A stretch of DNA of 64,000 nucleotides. Source: Macrostomum hystrix. Taxonomy: Eukaryota > Platyhelminthes > Macrostomidae. Below the pieces are notes generated by a model. The model searched no databases, had not been told where the DNA came from, and saw nothing but the letters and a program-made list of their open reading frames with translations. The DNA lies in assembly GCA_950097015.1 (NCBI GenBank), contig CATNEN010000030.1, forward strand, positions 2,713,001-2,777,000, in the 5' to 3' direction. The position numbers and the translations under genes were made by a program. The first letter of the stretch is position 1. Every line of letters begins with the position of its first letter. This document shows, in pieces, positions 11,488-22,440 of the stretch.

Positions 11488-12887
11488 TCAGACGCCATGG
11501 TAATCCGGCGCTGGCTGAGGTCTGCTCATGGTGAACTCCGTGTTGTAACGACTGACGCGCTTCGCCGTACCCGAAGCCGACGGTGCTGATGCGGATGACT
11601 GCCCGATTCCGTTAGAACCATTCGTCTGCCCATAGACCTTGAGGTTTCCTCTCTGCTGCTGATGCGTCTGAGGGTTTGCAGTAGATCATATTGTTGGGAT
11701 GAGAGGGACAATGGACACTACCATAAACAACAACAACAACAATAACAACACAAAGTTTCTTGATTAATTTTGACCTTTATACATTGATTGATTAAAGAAG
11801 GCTGTACTGGTCATGGATTGATTTCTTTAGAAATAGTTATATAGGCCATCCTATCACAGCCTAATCTCACCATCACCTGACTTAGGTTTGTCAGAAAAGT
11901 TAATAATAACTGTTGCAGTCAGGGCTGCGCGCAATGACACAACATTTGGTGACAGTGGACCCGCAGCCAGCGAGGAGGCAATTCTGTCTGTTCCACTGAC
12001 TCCTGAGCACACGCGCACTCAGATGCTATACGCAGGCACACAGGTGTGACTTTCTCATTGTCAGACAGTGTACACATTCACTGTGCATCGGAGGTTGGCC
12101 GTCAAGGGCGTAAATTGCACATGTGGCCTTGCCGCGGAACCGAGCCTAGCCCCTAAGTTAGGTGTGAGACTAGGTCTGAGTAGACTATAGCTCTAGCCTG
12201 AGTAACTAGCAAGAATTTCAGTACGCAAATAGTTATCCATTCCGTGAAGTTGATGTAGCTGCAAGCTACACAAGCCGATAGACCGAGAAGTTACAACGGG
12301 GTACAACTCACCTTGGCATAGGAATACTGCTGCAGAGGCTGGTAAGTGTGCATTTTTGTATCATTTTGAGCGAACGGGTGAATGCTTTTTCCATTGGCTT
12401 CTCCGACGCCGACGCCACCGCCGCCACCGCTTGGCGCTCGCGGTCTTAACTGTGACGTCGCTGTCATCGCTGACGGCGTAGCCGATGCTGATGAGCGAGA
12501 GCGCGACACGGAGCTGCGACTCGATGGCTTGATGTGCAGCAGGCGGCGCAGGGAGAAGCCTTTTCGAGAGGACGACTTGCTGCCGTTACCGACGACGCTG
12601 CCTCGGTTGGTGGCGACATCGGCTGCCTCTGAAGCAGGTATCCTTGTTGTCGCCTTTGACAGCTCATGCTGCCATTGTGTCGACTGCACACCGCGCTCAT
12701 TGGACATCGATGGTGATGCAACCAGAGGGCGAGTGTGAGCCATCCGATGTAGAACGGCTGGCTGCCGCCCGCTGAGCATTTCCTGACCATCCGAAGCGAC
12801 CACCGGCATAGGAACATGACCAGCCGGGTTGGGCCACGGTCCGCGTGGTCTTAAATTGAAGAGGACTCGACCGCCTCCCGTGTCCAT
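11488..12887 (-). CDS. unrecognised Ser/Arg/Gly-rich protein, last two exons
   Basis: Reading down the minus strand, exon 12887-12312 (192 codons) follows an acceptor (ttccag before its ATG) and ends AAG|gtgagt in phase 0. Exon 11667-11488 follows ccctcag, continues in phase 0 and ends TGA at 11490-11488. Together they give 251 residues. The first exon holds a basic patch (SSSRKGFSLRRLLHIKPSSR) and a Ser/Arg stretch, a Gly-rich run and a Gln/Tyr-rich end (QPLQQYSYAK). The second is Ser/Gln-rich and ends PDYHGV. Codon third positions favour G/C as in neighbouring genes, which supports coding. The first ATG may be internal, because it sits directly on an acceptor. No domain is recognised; the composition suggests a largely disordered protein. 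Confidence 0.6.
11925..12150 (-). mobile_element. SINE family A copy (truncated, with internal deletion)
   Basis: It shares GTGGACCCGCAGCCAGCGA, GACTCCTGAGCACAC, TTTCTCATTGTCAGACAGTG and GGAGGTTGGCCGTCAAGGG with the fuller copies at 44990-45265 and 53620-53950. The segment before the tRNA-like head is deleted and the head is degraded. Confidence 0.75.
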
Positions 12888-13064
12888 CTGGAATGAGCAG
12901 CATTTACGAGTACAACTTGTACGCTTTATTCGTCTTTTTTTCTACTGTTCCATTCAGTAAATCTTTATTATTTGTCGTTTTTATTGCATCCCTGGTTGTG
13001 TAGCCTTTTAAAATACGTTTTCTACTTTTCTAGGGGGAGTCTAGCAGCCTCTAAAAAGACTGAA

Positions 13065-13335
13065 GATTCCATCAGAATCTGTGTGGATTCCATGAGAATC
13101 TGTGTAGATTCCATGAGAATCTGTGTGGATTCCATGAGAATCTGTGTGCATTCTATAAGAATATATGTGGATTCCATGAGAATCTGTGTGGATTCCATGA
13201 GAATCTGTGTGGATTCCATGAGAATCTGTGTGGATTCCATGAGAATCTGTGTGCATTCTATAAGAATATATGTGGATTCCATGAGAATCTGTGTGGATTC
13301 CATGAGAATCTGTGTGGATTCCATGAGAATCTGGA
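13065..13335. repeat. 21-bp minisatellite, ~13 copies
   Basis: The unit is GATTCCATGAGAATCTGTGT plus G. A variant pair (GCATTCTATAAGAATATATG) recurs twice, 120 bp apart, showing duplication of a six-unit block. The 21-bp period leaves open frames on both strands; these are not counted as genes. It probably lies in an intron of the minus-strand gene. Confidence 0.93.
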
Positions 13336-13344
13336 TTCATTTTG

Positions 13345-13640
13345 AATCTTGTCTTCTCTCAAAAGTTGCCAAACCTCGAATTCTCTGTCAGCGTCGCTTC
13401 GTCCCAGTCCGTCGCCGAAGCTAATTCGTGCCTGGTCATCGCTGTGTCTCGCCCGCTTCTCTTCGACGAGCTCCCCAGGCAGTTGCAGCCAGGGGCCGCC
13501 GCCAAGCCGACATCCCGCACTAACGCCCGTAGCTTTTGCCGGCGCAGCGACGAGCGTCACGTCATCATAGCGACGTTCGTCTGCCGAGTTTGTCGGTGGA
13601 AATGACGACGCCCATGAGCGCCTGCTGTTGGCTGTCCACA
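13345..13640 (-). pseudogene. possible coding exon with conflicting frames
   Basis: On the minus strand this block is GC-rich and exon-like. G/C-rich third positions occur first in one frame (13639 down to about 13565, ending TDKLGRRTSL then TGA) and then in the neighbouring frame (about 13560 to 13365, including ATDWDEATLTENSRFGN, then TGA). A third frame is open throughout. This could be an upstream exon of the 11488-12887 gene, a frameshifted remnant, or an exon pair with a tiny intron. I cannot decide. Confidence 0.3.
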
Positions 13641-13649
13641 TGCCCGAAT

Positions 13650-14750
13650 AGAGCAGAAAATCAGAACTGACTAATTGAAATTAGACAACAACGGTTCTTC
13701 TTCTTCTGCAGTTGCGCTCTCACTTTTTCTCTCTCTGGGCGTTTCTGTCCCTGCTCTAGCTTTGTGGCAAGAAATAGGCATTCGACTGTGCCAGTCGTAT
13801 ATGCTCAGGGTTGCACACCAAGTGAGTACTGGCTAGGTGGATTGGTATAGAACAACGTAGTGAGCCTTCCATTCTGAACTGGAGACAAAACAATCCAAGT
13901 ATTGCAAGCTCACGCTCTGTCGACTCAGCCTGCCCCGACCCACACCCTCCTCACCGCATGGCACTATTATAGGTGAGGGGGTGATTTACAATGCCGAAAC
14001 ACCCACCCACCCACCTGCAGCTGCTGTCGCTGCTAGGCCTCACCCGCACGCATGGAGCCAAGGCGGAGAGAGACTGAATCACTGCCGAGTGAGGCTTTTC
14101 ATGAAGCAAAGAAAGAGAATGAAAGAGAGGCCGCATGCCTTAGGCCAACGGCTCATTGTCTTCAGGGGAGCAGAAAATGCCTGAGTTAAAAATCATTTCA
14201 TCAACCCTCCTGTAGCTGAAGGCATTAGGCGGGTTGTTCAAATAGAACAAAAGATTTAGCTTTGAATCGTTAAACAGGAGAATTGCGCTAGTTAATGGCA
14301 TTTGTTTGTGCTATTCTGTGATTTAGTCTTTTGTTCGGGTCATGTTTGGTTTGGACAGATACAGATAACGAGTGAAGTGGCTCTACTTGGTTGGCTCTGG
14401 AATGCCCTCTCCTGACCCTTGAGATTATTCTGCAGCAGTGTACTTTGCATAGCTGCTGGAGTACAGTGCGACAGTACTGGGGTTTGAAGTTCAAATCGCT
14501 CATCGTTTCTCAGAGTAAAAAGCAGGAAAAATATGACGAAAATCAACAATGACTGCTTAAATGATCACTTTCATTCCAACTTAGTCGGTCATCTTTCAGT
14601 TTAATTTAGTGTATTTTACATAAAAACAATTTTTTTTAAGAAAATTTTGCTATTACAGTGCAGATGCAGAATAGTCATGCAACGTGCCTTTGCTTTTGAG
14701 GCCAATATAGAGAAATTCAATTATGTTTTTTATGACTTCGATTTGATGTA
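13650..14750. other. non-coding, nothing recognised
   Basis: Contains a short (CTT)n tract at about 13688-13702 and a CACC-rich stretch near 14000. No supported exon or array. Confidence 0.45.
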
Positions 14751-14965
14751 GACACACGCACACAGGTGTGTACATCTGCCCTGACTTTTTAATCGTCGTC
14801 AGGCAGTGTACACTCTCACTGTGCCTTGGAGGTTGGCCCTCAAGGGCGTGAATTGCACGACAAGCATCTAAAGCCTTCTCTCCGCGGCTGCGCCCCAAAT
14901 GAATGTGGCCTCGCCGTGGAATCGAGCTCAGGGACCTTGGTGCGAGAGACCGCTCTGCCACTCAC
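14750..14965 (-). mobile_element. SINE family A copy
   Basis: The minus strand reads from the degraded tRNA-like head (TGGCAGAGCGGTCTCTCGCA, 14962 downward), through box B-like GAGCTCGATTCCACGGC and CCAAATGAATGTGG-type words, to GTGTACACTGCCTGACGACG. It is truncated at its tail relative to the 53620-53950 copy. Confidence 0.85.
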
Positions 14966-16190
14966 CTTCTGTAAGAAACTTAATTGGAGAAGCAATTCGT
15001 TGACGCAGTGTTGAACTGGATTGAAATTGTTGCCTTAAAAATTCAGCCTATCTTGTCTTTAATCTCATTGTAAAAATAGCCCACACGTCAGGCAGTGCTA
15101 AATATAACCTTGACTCCGATTGCGACAGGGCTGATAACATTTTCCGCATAATACGAGGTATAAGCATATCAAAAATAGTTTTGAGTCCACTGGACTCTAG
15201 GTACCAGGTCGGCAGTTGCACTTTTAGTTTCTTTTTTTTAGGTTTTGCCAGAAAAAATGCTGTGCTGCAATACCCAAAAAGGTGTATGCTGGACACGTAA
15301 TACGATAGAATCATATATTTTTGAGCTTGACTCAATCTAATGTCATTTCAGATTGCACAAATTCAATTCTGAGGATATATTTGCTGAGTCACAAGTGAAT
15401 TCCATTTTTAAGTCCGCAGATTACAAGTTGGAAAATATTTATTTACAGGAACAATTGAAAGCAACGCGCAGTGACATTGTGGCGCCCTGACCTGCCCTCG
15501 TGCGAGCATGCAGAGCGAGGGCCTGCTCAAAGCTCAATGCAGGATTTCATCCACAGGAAGCATTTTCCAGGCATTGAGTATTTGCGCAAAACAGTAGAGC
15601 AAACAAAGGAAACTAGGCTATAAGCAAAAGGATATCACAAGTATTTACAGGGTTTAATTAGCCGACAATTAGTTCTGTCTCAATAAACATTGCTTGTGTA
15701 GGGAATCTGAAAGCATTATGAGGAATGGAACGACACAAAAAAGCAGAAATTTACTTAAAAACTTACTTTATGAGGTAAATTAGAAATAACAAATTTTATA
15801 GAAATTTCTTTTGGTGAAGTTTAAAGAGAAGCTTCATCATGTCTTTACAATGACAATTCTATATAGGTGATTGAAGATTGCAAAAATGTTTGAAGTATAA
15901 AAAACGAAAACTATGACAACCTTTAATATTTAGGGTGCAGTGATGTTAACAAGCCAGCATGCACTAATGCACATCTTTAACCATTGCACGTCAGTCATAA
16001 GTAAAAATGAAGAGTATAAAATGCTATAGCGTTGGGTCAAATGTCGCTGGCCATCGATTAAAAAATGATATTTACATTTGTTAGTGGAGAACAATTGTGA
16101 CAAGATAGTACAAATGGAGGCGGAGTGAGAACAGACTAGCAAAGTATTGCATAAAGTATTCCCCAAACGATCATTGTCGGCTCCTTCGCA
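14966..16190. other. non-coding, nothing recognised
   Basis: AT-rich, no array. It lies downstream of the BH3-motif gene (minus strand) and upstream of the minus-strand gene at 11.5-13.6 kb. Confidence 0.45.
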
Positions 16191-16194
16191 GTCA

Positions 16195-16200
16195 TTTATT
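16195..16200 (-). terminator. poly(A) signal of the BH3-motif gene
   Basis: AATAAA on the minus strand, starting eight bases after the TGA at 16210-16208. The close spacing supports this as the terminal exon. Confidence 0.7.
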
Positions 16201-16207
16201 CGCTCAT

Positions 16208-18246
16208 TCAGCGCTCCTCCTGTTCATCGACGTCCTCAGCTACCGGATCCGGCGGCGGTCCGACAATGTCGGCGCCGGAGAGTCGCCGGTAGATGGAGGC
16301 GCTGAAGTCCATCAAGCTGCTGAGCCAAGACGATTCGGTGCTGGCAAAGTCCACGCTGCTGCGGCGTCTCCTGCTCTCGCTCAGGGTGTTCTGCGGAGGT
16401 CATTGAAGGCGAATTGGTTTCTTGACCGTTCAGAGCGAGACTAACATGAGACCATTTTGCTGTATCTCCCGAAATATTCAACCAATCGCCCTGGAAATCA
16501 AGAACTCGGGTTAAACTATTCCGCTCTATCCGATGAAACAACTTCTAGAATCTCAAAGCATCGGCCTCGTCGAGATGTTTAACGATTCTTGTCGTGGTGT
16601 CTGTGGCGAAAACCACCAATATAGGCCTAGTTTTTCTGCTGACAAAATTTCATCATTTAACCTTGTCGGCTTATATTGTATTGATTATACAGTTAGTTAT
16701 TATATTAGGACAGTTAGGACAACCAGATCGTAAGTATTCGAAATACCCCCGTGGTCCTTCCCCAAGGAGAAGGATAGGTCGGTCTTTCTACTGTTAAAGC
16801 ATTCCGGGATTCCTACACACCTTCCTGACTGGACTCCTGGTCTCATTGTAGTCGTCGCCGAACTGTTTCAGCAGAGAGCCAATCGACTGGTTCTGCTGCA
16901 CCGTCTGCAGCGACGGCACAGAGAAGCTGCGCTGCCTAGGATCTTGCAATGTCCGCCCATTCCGTCTGGCCAGTTGAATCGCCAACGGGGGCGGCTGCTG
17001 AAGTCCGCGTCTGTTAGCTAATGAGGCTGAGACCGGATGCCGTGGCTGCGGCTGTTGCTCACACGCTGGAGAGTTTTGGTCAGAAAGCACTTGTGATTAT
17101 TTCATCGAAGCGACTGACTGTTACTATTCATGGCTGCCATATTCTGGCATGTTTTGATGGTCTGTGTCTAGCTGGTAAGGATTCCTTCCATCGTGTGATG
17201 GTCTGTGTCTAGCTGGTAAGGATTCCTTCCATCGTGTGATGGTCTGTGTCTAGCTGGTAAGGATTCCTTCCATCGTGTGATGGTCTGTGTCTAGCTTGTA
17301 AGGATTCCTTCCATCGTCTGATGGTCTGTGTCTAGCTGGTAAGGATTCCTTCCATCGTCTGATGGTCTGTGTCTAGCTGGTAAGGATTCCTTCCATCGTC
17401 TGATGGTCTGTGTCTAGCTGGTGAGGATTCCTTCCATCGTCTGATGGTCTGTGTCTAGCTGGTGAGGATTCCTTCCATCGTCTGATGGTCTGTGTCTAGC
17501 TGGTGAGGATTCCTTCCATCGTCTGATGGTCTGTGTCTAGCTGGTGAGGATTCCTTCCATCGTGTGATGGTCTGTGTCTAGCTGGTGAGGATTCCTTTCA
17601 TCGTGTGATGGTCTGTGTCTAGTTGGTAAGGATTCCTTTCATCGTGTGATGGTCTGTGTCTAGCTGGTGAGGATTCCTTCCATCGTCTGATGGTCTGTGT
17701 CTAGTTGGTAAGGATTCCTTCCATCGTGTGATGGTCTGTGTCTAGCTGGTAAGGATTCCTTCCATCGTCTGATGGTCAGTGTCTAGTTGGTAAGGATTCC
17801 TTCCATCGTCTGATGGTCTGTGTCTAGCTGGTAAGGATTCCTTCCATCGTGTGATGGTCTGTGTCTAGTTGGTAAGGATTCCTTCCATCGTGTGATGGTC
17901 TGTGTCTAGCTGGTAAGGATTCCTTCCATCGTGTGATGGTCTGTGTCTAGTTGGTAAGGATTCCTTCCATCGTGTGATGGTCTGTCTATAGCTGTTTACT
18001 TTCTATAAATGGGTGCCTAATATTACTCGTAGTATAAATTTTTCCCCATAAGAAGCACAAACTGTTTTCGAACTGTCTAAGCCCTTTTTGAAACAGAAGG
18101 CCAAACATTCTGACTTAAGCAGTTCATTCTATATTAATCATCATAGCCTCACCTTCACCTCGATACGGTGCCATCGCCTCCAGGTCAGTCTCCAGGTGAA
18201 ACTCGGCCAAATGCTTCTCAAACGTGTCGCTCAGTCGATCCGACAT
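16208..18246 (-). CDS. putative BH3-only apoptosis protein, three exons, 160 residues
   Basis: Minus-strand exons 18246-18153, 17026-16821 and 16390-16208 total 483 bases and close in phase (G|CC, then phase 0), with donors AAG|GTGAGG and AAG|GTGTGT and acceptors tctcag and ccgcag. The start is ATG at 18246 (MSDRLSDTFEKHLAEF). Residues 80-92 read IGSLLKQFGDDYN, matching the BH3 pattern of BIM-like proteins: hydrophobic Ile80, Leu84, Phe87, Tyr91, invariant Leu84 and Gly88-Asp89, then Asn92. Known BH3 helices dock in the groove of BCL-2 relatives to trigger mitochondrial apoptosis. After it come an Arg/Ser block (SESRRRRSS) and a hydrophobic helix-like WLSSLMDFSASIYRRL, which might help membrane targeting. 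No BH1/BH2 is seen. Gene structure is fairly secure; the BH3 role is inferred from the motif. Confidence 0.65.
16440..16800 (-). mobile_element. dispersed repeat family C, near full-length copy
   Basis: It fills intron 2 of the BH3-motif gene. The minus strand runs from the terminal word TTTAACAGTAGAAAG (about 16797) to ATATTTCGGGAGATACAGC (about 16470). The part at 16600-16465 reads as decayed coding sequence (KLFHRIERNSLTRVLDF, GDWLNI). It matches 32512-32820 over most of its length. Confidence 0.7.
17150..17995. repeat. 41-bp minisatellite, ~20 copies
   Basis: The unit contains GATGGTCTGTGTCTAGCTGG and AAGGATTCCTTCCATCGT. Variants (GTGTGATGG/GTCTGATGG, GGTAAGG/GGTGAGG, AGCTGG/AGTTGG) are clustered. 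It lies in intron 1 of the minus-strand BH3-motif gene. Confidence 0.97.
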
Positions 18247-18459
18247 GTTTTCACTGCTTCTAGAAGTAAATTCTAGATAGAAGTAGATTTTCCCAATATA
18301 AAATAGAGCCGTCTCACCGTATATATGTATGTGTGATAGAACACGGTCGCCTTGAAAAGCTGAAAAAAGATAAGGATTCCAGTTAGCTGTCAGGTGGTAA
18401 TCGCTAATATTGGCACTGACTCTTGCAGTAGGACACGGGGATTGTAAGGCCATTAGTGC

Positions 18460-19200
18460 GGTCTCATACTAGCAAGCAAGTAAGTGTACATTCAGACCCT
18501 CAACTGTACGCATTAAAGCACTTTCTGAGCGCACTCATGGCCTCATTGTGACTCGGTGAGAGCATGTTTATTATTTAACAGATTGTACAGTCGTTGTTAA
18601 ATTTAGTTCCAGTGAACTACATGGTCTATGATTTGTTTGAACTGTCGGTTCAGCAGCATCATTCGAGAACGAACAACTCGTGAATATTGTGTTTACATGC
18701 AGTTTTCCGCTTCCATGTGATCGGGTGACCTCATGTTGCAAAATGAATCGGGAGTCACTTAACTTTGTTTCTTCCTTTATCGTCAAGTCCAATTTGCACC
18801 CGCCTTCCTGTACTAATTATGTAACTTACGCTTTTGTCATCAACAGATTAAAAATTTGAATATAAAAAATTTGCCTCAGAATACTGTCCGTTTTGTCAGA
18901 TGACGTTACTGCAACGACCACTAGCATTAGCTTCATTAGCTCAGAAATCCTATTAGTATAGTCTTGAAGTCCTTGCGTTACTGCTGACGGACTGACCGTC
19001 GTTATCAAGCGTCTGGTGGCATGAGGGCATGGTCTATCACAGACCATCTTTCAACGCATGAGAAAATAAAACCCACTATACTAAAAATGAAAATCTCGGT
19101 TGTCTAACGAAATGCTTCCTTTCTTAGCTCGTGTACTTGTAGATCTGAAACGACCCGATTCTGCTATAACAAATATTCCGGCGCATCCGATCGGCTGCTT
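18460..19200. other. non-coding, probable upstream region of the BH3-motif gene
   Basis: No array and no splice-supported exon. An open frame on the minus strand at 18826-19047 has no splice borders or composition bias and is not counted. Confidence 0.4.
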
Positions 19201-19203
19201 TTA

Positions 19204-19410
19204 TTGATGCCGCCAATGAAGGGGATCCTGGTGATTGGGATGCTGAGAAAAAGGTCCCCTACATTGTACTACAGATTTGGAGACTTTTACGAAAATCGGT
19301 CATTTGATTTGGGAGCTATCATGAGGTTGGATGAGGAAGGCAGTGAGTATTTGAAATACCACCTGGTCTTTCCCTTGGGGGGGGGGGAAATAGCAAACTT
19401 TACTAAAAAA
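19204..19410 (+). mobile_element. dispersed repeat family C fragment
   Basis: Contains GAAAATCGGTCATTTGATTT, GGGAGCTATCATGAGG and GGCAGTGAGTATTTGAAATA, as in the copies at 9690-9810 and, inverted, 32512-32590. A G-run (19377-19387) interrupts it and the TTAACAGTAG end is degraded. Confidence 0.6.
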
Positions 19411-19531
19411 CTTATTAGACTTTAGAAGCGGCAGAGGCATGCCTAGATACGCATGTATGTTAAGTGAAATATATTTTGGCCATTTCTAGTTTGTTTTTTT
19501 AAAACAAAATATTGGTTTCCAAAGTCAGCAA

Positions 19532-20755
19532 CTAGTCAGGCTGTTGACACAATGACACTACTTTCTGATTATTACTCTGAGCTTCCAGTAGTGCTTCAGG
19601 AACATCCACAAACTGCACAGGAATCTTTGTTAGAGGCAGAAGAGGATCTTTCGGATAATTAGTAAACGTGTTCGGCGGCGGTATCGGCTGATGGAAGCCC
19701 TGAAGCTTTGTATAGCCAATAGTCATTGTCTCGCGCCACTTCTTCCAAGGCACAATGATATCTTCCGGGTGCTTCTTCAGCACCAGGGGCTCGTTGGTGT
19801 CGGTCGGGTAGAAGATCAATGACTGGCAGGAGTTGCAGTTTGGCGGCACCAGCGCCGAAGTGGGAATATCATCGATAGCCTCGATCACAGATGGTTGTTC
19901 CTCTTGTTCGTCCTGAATGGAGACGCAGCGGCTGCCGAGTGGTCGCATGCAGTCAAACTTTAGGTCGATGTTGTAGCGCCACTGCATGGCGCTCAGTACG
20001 TGCACATTGTCCATGTTTGGACGAAATTGAGAATAGAGCGTCTGATAGCCATCCCTGGGATTCTCAGCGCCGCGCTCGATGGCCAGTAGCCAGACTTTGA
20101 AGCTCTGGCGTCTGGTCACCTCGGTCAGCGGATGAATCTTGCCGCCCGACTCGACAGCCCAGAGCATCGTTGGGTAGAAATAGTCGGAGAACCTTAACTC
20201 CACAAATTGACGCCTAGTTACCTGACCCGACTTGATATCGATCATCGCATGCCGGTGGGAGTAAAAAGGCCACTGGGAGCCGTTGCTGTCGTTAACCATG
20301 GTGTGCATGCCCGACTTGAGAGGCTGAAACTCCCAGGCGTAGTGGCCACCGTGATCGAATTTGTTTTCGAGTTTGATTCCGTCGCACGCTTGCACCAAGC
20401 CGATAGTCCAGTCACTAGCTGCGATTGCGTTGTCAAAAGAGATGCCAACGTGACACTTAAAGTGCTCGCCGCGCCATTGCATGAGGTTCCGCTTCTCCGA
20501 TATGCGAGTGAGCTGGCCGTCCTGCGGGCCGCAGTAGAACGGCTTCACGAAGTGCACATTTATATGCTGGTCCGGCTGGAAGCGGGGTATTACGTCTGTT
20601 GTCGTGCAATTCGCATGGCTTTCTCGCATTTGCAACACGTCATCGTCAAGCTCCTGATTATCAAGCACGTCTTTAGTTATGCGACAGTTATCCCTGTCAT
20701 CCCATTCTTCAGGAGGCACATGTCCGTTACGATTGTGCAGCTCGTTGGAGTCCAT
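19532..20755 (-). CDS. FAM78 family protein, single exon, 407 residues
   Basis: The frame opens at ATG 20755 and ends TAG at 19534-19532 with no intron needed. From about residue 75 to 330 it follows the vertebrate FAM78A/B order as I recall it: HFKCHVGISF, WTIGLVQAC, then YAWEFQPL, DSNGSQWPFYSH, RFSDYFYPTMLWAV, TRRQSFKVWL, MQWRYNIDLKFD, EEQPSV, IPTSALVPPNCNSCQSLIFY. Vertebrate members are about 260-285 residues. Here an acidic N-terminal extension of about 60 residues and a Pro-rich C-terminal extension of about 70 residues are added. The function of FAM78 proteins is not established, so none is assigned. An upstream non-coding exon cannot be excluded. Family membership looks firm; exact start is likely but not proven. 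Confidence 0.85.
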   Translation of the reverse strand: MDSNELHNRNGHVPPEEWDDRDNCRITKDVLDNQELDDDVLQMRESHANCTTTDVIPRFQPDQHINVHFVKPFYCGPQDGQLTRISEKRNLMQWRGEHFKCHVGISFDNAIAASDWTIGLVQACDGIKLENKFDHGGHYAWEFQPLKSGMHTMVNDSNGSQWPFYSHRHAMIDIKSGQVTRRQFVELRFSDYFYPTMLWAVESGGKIHPLTEVTRRQSFKVWLLAIERGAENPRDGYQTLYSQFRPNMDNVHVLSAMQWRYNIDLKFDCMRPLGSRCVSIQDEQEEQPSVIEAIDDIPTSALVPPNCNSCQSLIFYPTDTNEPLVLKKHPEDIIVPWKKWRETMTIGYTKLQGFHQPIPPPNTFTNYPKDPLLPLTKIPVQFVDVPEALLEAQSNNQKVVSLCQQPD

Positions 20756-20759
20756 CCCC

Positions 20760-21110
20760 AGACTTTAATGTGTGGATTTTTCTCGCGGATTTATTCCTTA
20801 CTTACTTAGTCTGAGTTATGATACACGAAACGCAGACGCATAGAGTTTGTCTATGGCAAATTTTAAACTCATGAGCAACAAATAAGGATTTTCAAATAGA
20901 AGTCACAGCCACAATTGAGTCCACTCACTGCAGCGAGGCAAAGTCAGTTATCCCCTTGAGTCATTCAATATAGGCTAGGTTCATGCTTCTTCATTCACAC
21001 TGTCTGCGGGTGTGGCTTCAGTTTGACGGACAGTCACCGCTGGGCACGTATACAATTTTGAGTAGAAATCTAAATTGATTTAGTAAGTTTTTGTATACAA
21101 ACCTATATTT
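20760..21110. other. upstream region of the FAM78 gene
   Basis: No exon or array. By position it should contain the minus-strand promoter; no specific element could be identified. Confidence 0.35.
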
Positions 21111-21112
21111 TT

Positions 21113-21525
21113 GGTAGTTATTATTTGTCCGGTTAACCGGACAAATAGCCGTTTGATTATTCATCCGGTTAACCGGTTAACCACCCAAGGACTTACTTTC
21201 TCCCCTTTCAACGAGCAGGAGCAACGATCCTCCCAAAGACCACTCTTACCCTGCTGAGAGCCATCTTGACCTCACAAAGACCAAACTATACCCTTGAACT
21301 AAGTTAGTCCCTGAAACAACCGAATTTCTGGAAAAGGTTATAATTTTTTTAATTAGCTGATAAGCGAAAATAATTTGAGACACAAACTTCAAATCTGAAT
21401 GACTGTCCTTTTGCAGCTTGTTAATTATTTTATCTTACAAATGATAGAGGTTCTCGTGGTAGCGCTACAACCCCTTATAACTTAGTTATAAGTTAACTCG
21501 GTTAACCGGACAAATAACAACTGCC
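21113..21525. mobile_element. non-autonomous DNA element with CCGGTTAACCGG ends, 413 bp
   Basis: The left end, starting GGTAGTTATTATTTGTCCGG and continuing TTAACC, is repeated inverted at the right end with two mismatches over about 27 bp. The flanks atattttt and atatttta resemble an 8-bp target-site duplication with one difference. The palindrome CCGGTTAACCGG occurs at the left end and again in part near 21163-21180. No coding sequence inside. Confidence 0.7.
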
Positions 21526-22039
21526 ATATTTTATACCTAATTTTCTTACACCTAGCACATGTGCTCTTTACTAGCAATTCTGTAAAATAATGAATCTAAT
21601 AAATTAGTTGGTCAGATAAAGCGGATTGGCCTGAATTTCAATCTAATTCTCCCTCTTTTACTCAAATTGGTTACACGCTTTTAGTTGAATCATGCAACTA
21701 TGATAGTTCTGAATGATTAAGATTCAGAGGGAGCCAATTAAAGTAAATAAAAGCAAATAGCTTTCGTATCGTAAGCAGTCAGAAAACTCATGCATCTGCG
21801 GGACTTAAGATTTTAGTGTTCCTTAAATTTTGAGTACATCTCTATGCGGTATATTTTACCGACCAAGCGATCTGTCTTGTACGAAAAGCTATTTAATTTA
21901 GTTGTTACAGTTGTATTTTTTGAGTCCTACTTTTTTGTTAAATGTTTCGCTCCTAAGTATGCACAACGAGGTCCTGCTGAATCCATTGTAACCATTTCGC
22001 TAGCATTTTTCTGTATTCAAATGCTTTATGATGGGCAAT

Positions 22040-22440
22040 AATATACGAATCTTATATTCGTATTATAAACGATATATTATTATAATTATAATAAACGATA
22101 ACGATATTATAATAATTACATATAATTTATATAATTTTATTTTATTATATTTATTATTTTCTTATTTATTTATTATTTATTAATATTATTTTAATTAGAA
22201 TTAGAATTAAATTTATATTTTATATAATTTAATAATTAAAATTAATAATTATAAATAATAATTTATAACTAATAAATAAAAAAATAATAATAATAATAAA
22301 AATAATTTATAAATAAAAATAATAATAAGTAATAAAATAAATAATAAAAAATAATAATAATTAATAATTATAAAAAAATTAATAATTATAATTATAATAA
22401 ACGATTATAATAAACTATATTATAAACGATAGGCCGCTAC
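22040..22440. repeat. AT-only low-complexity tract
   Basis: Almost pure A/T, built from ATAATAAT, TTTATTATT and TTATAAATAA words. Such DNA is easily unwound and often marks decayed microsatellite. No gene. Confidence 0.9.

Noticed and set aside
18826-19047. 73-codon minus-strand open frame
   Set aside because: No splice support, no family similarity and no coding-type third positions.
20207-20809. 200-codon open frame on the plus strand
   Set aside because: Antisense shadow of the FAM78 coding exon, which has clear family similarity on the minus strand.
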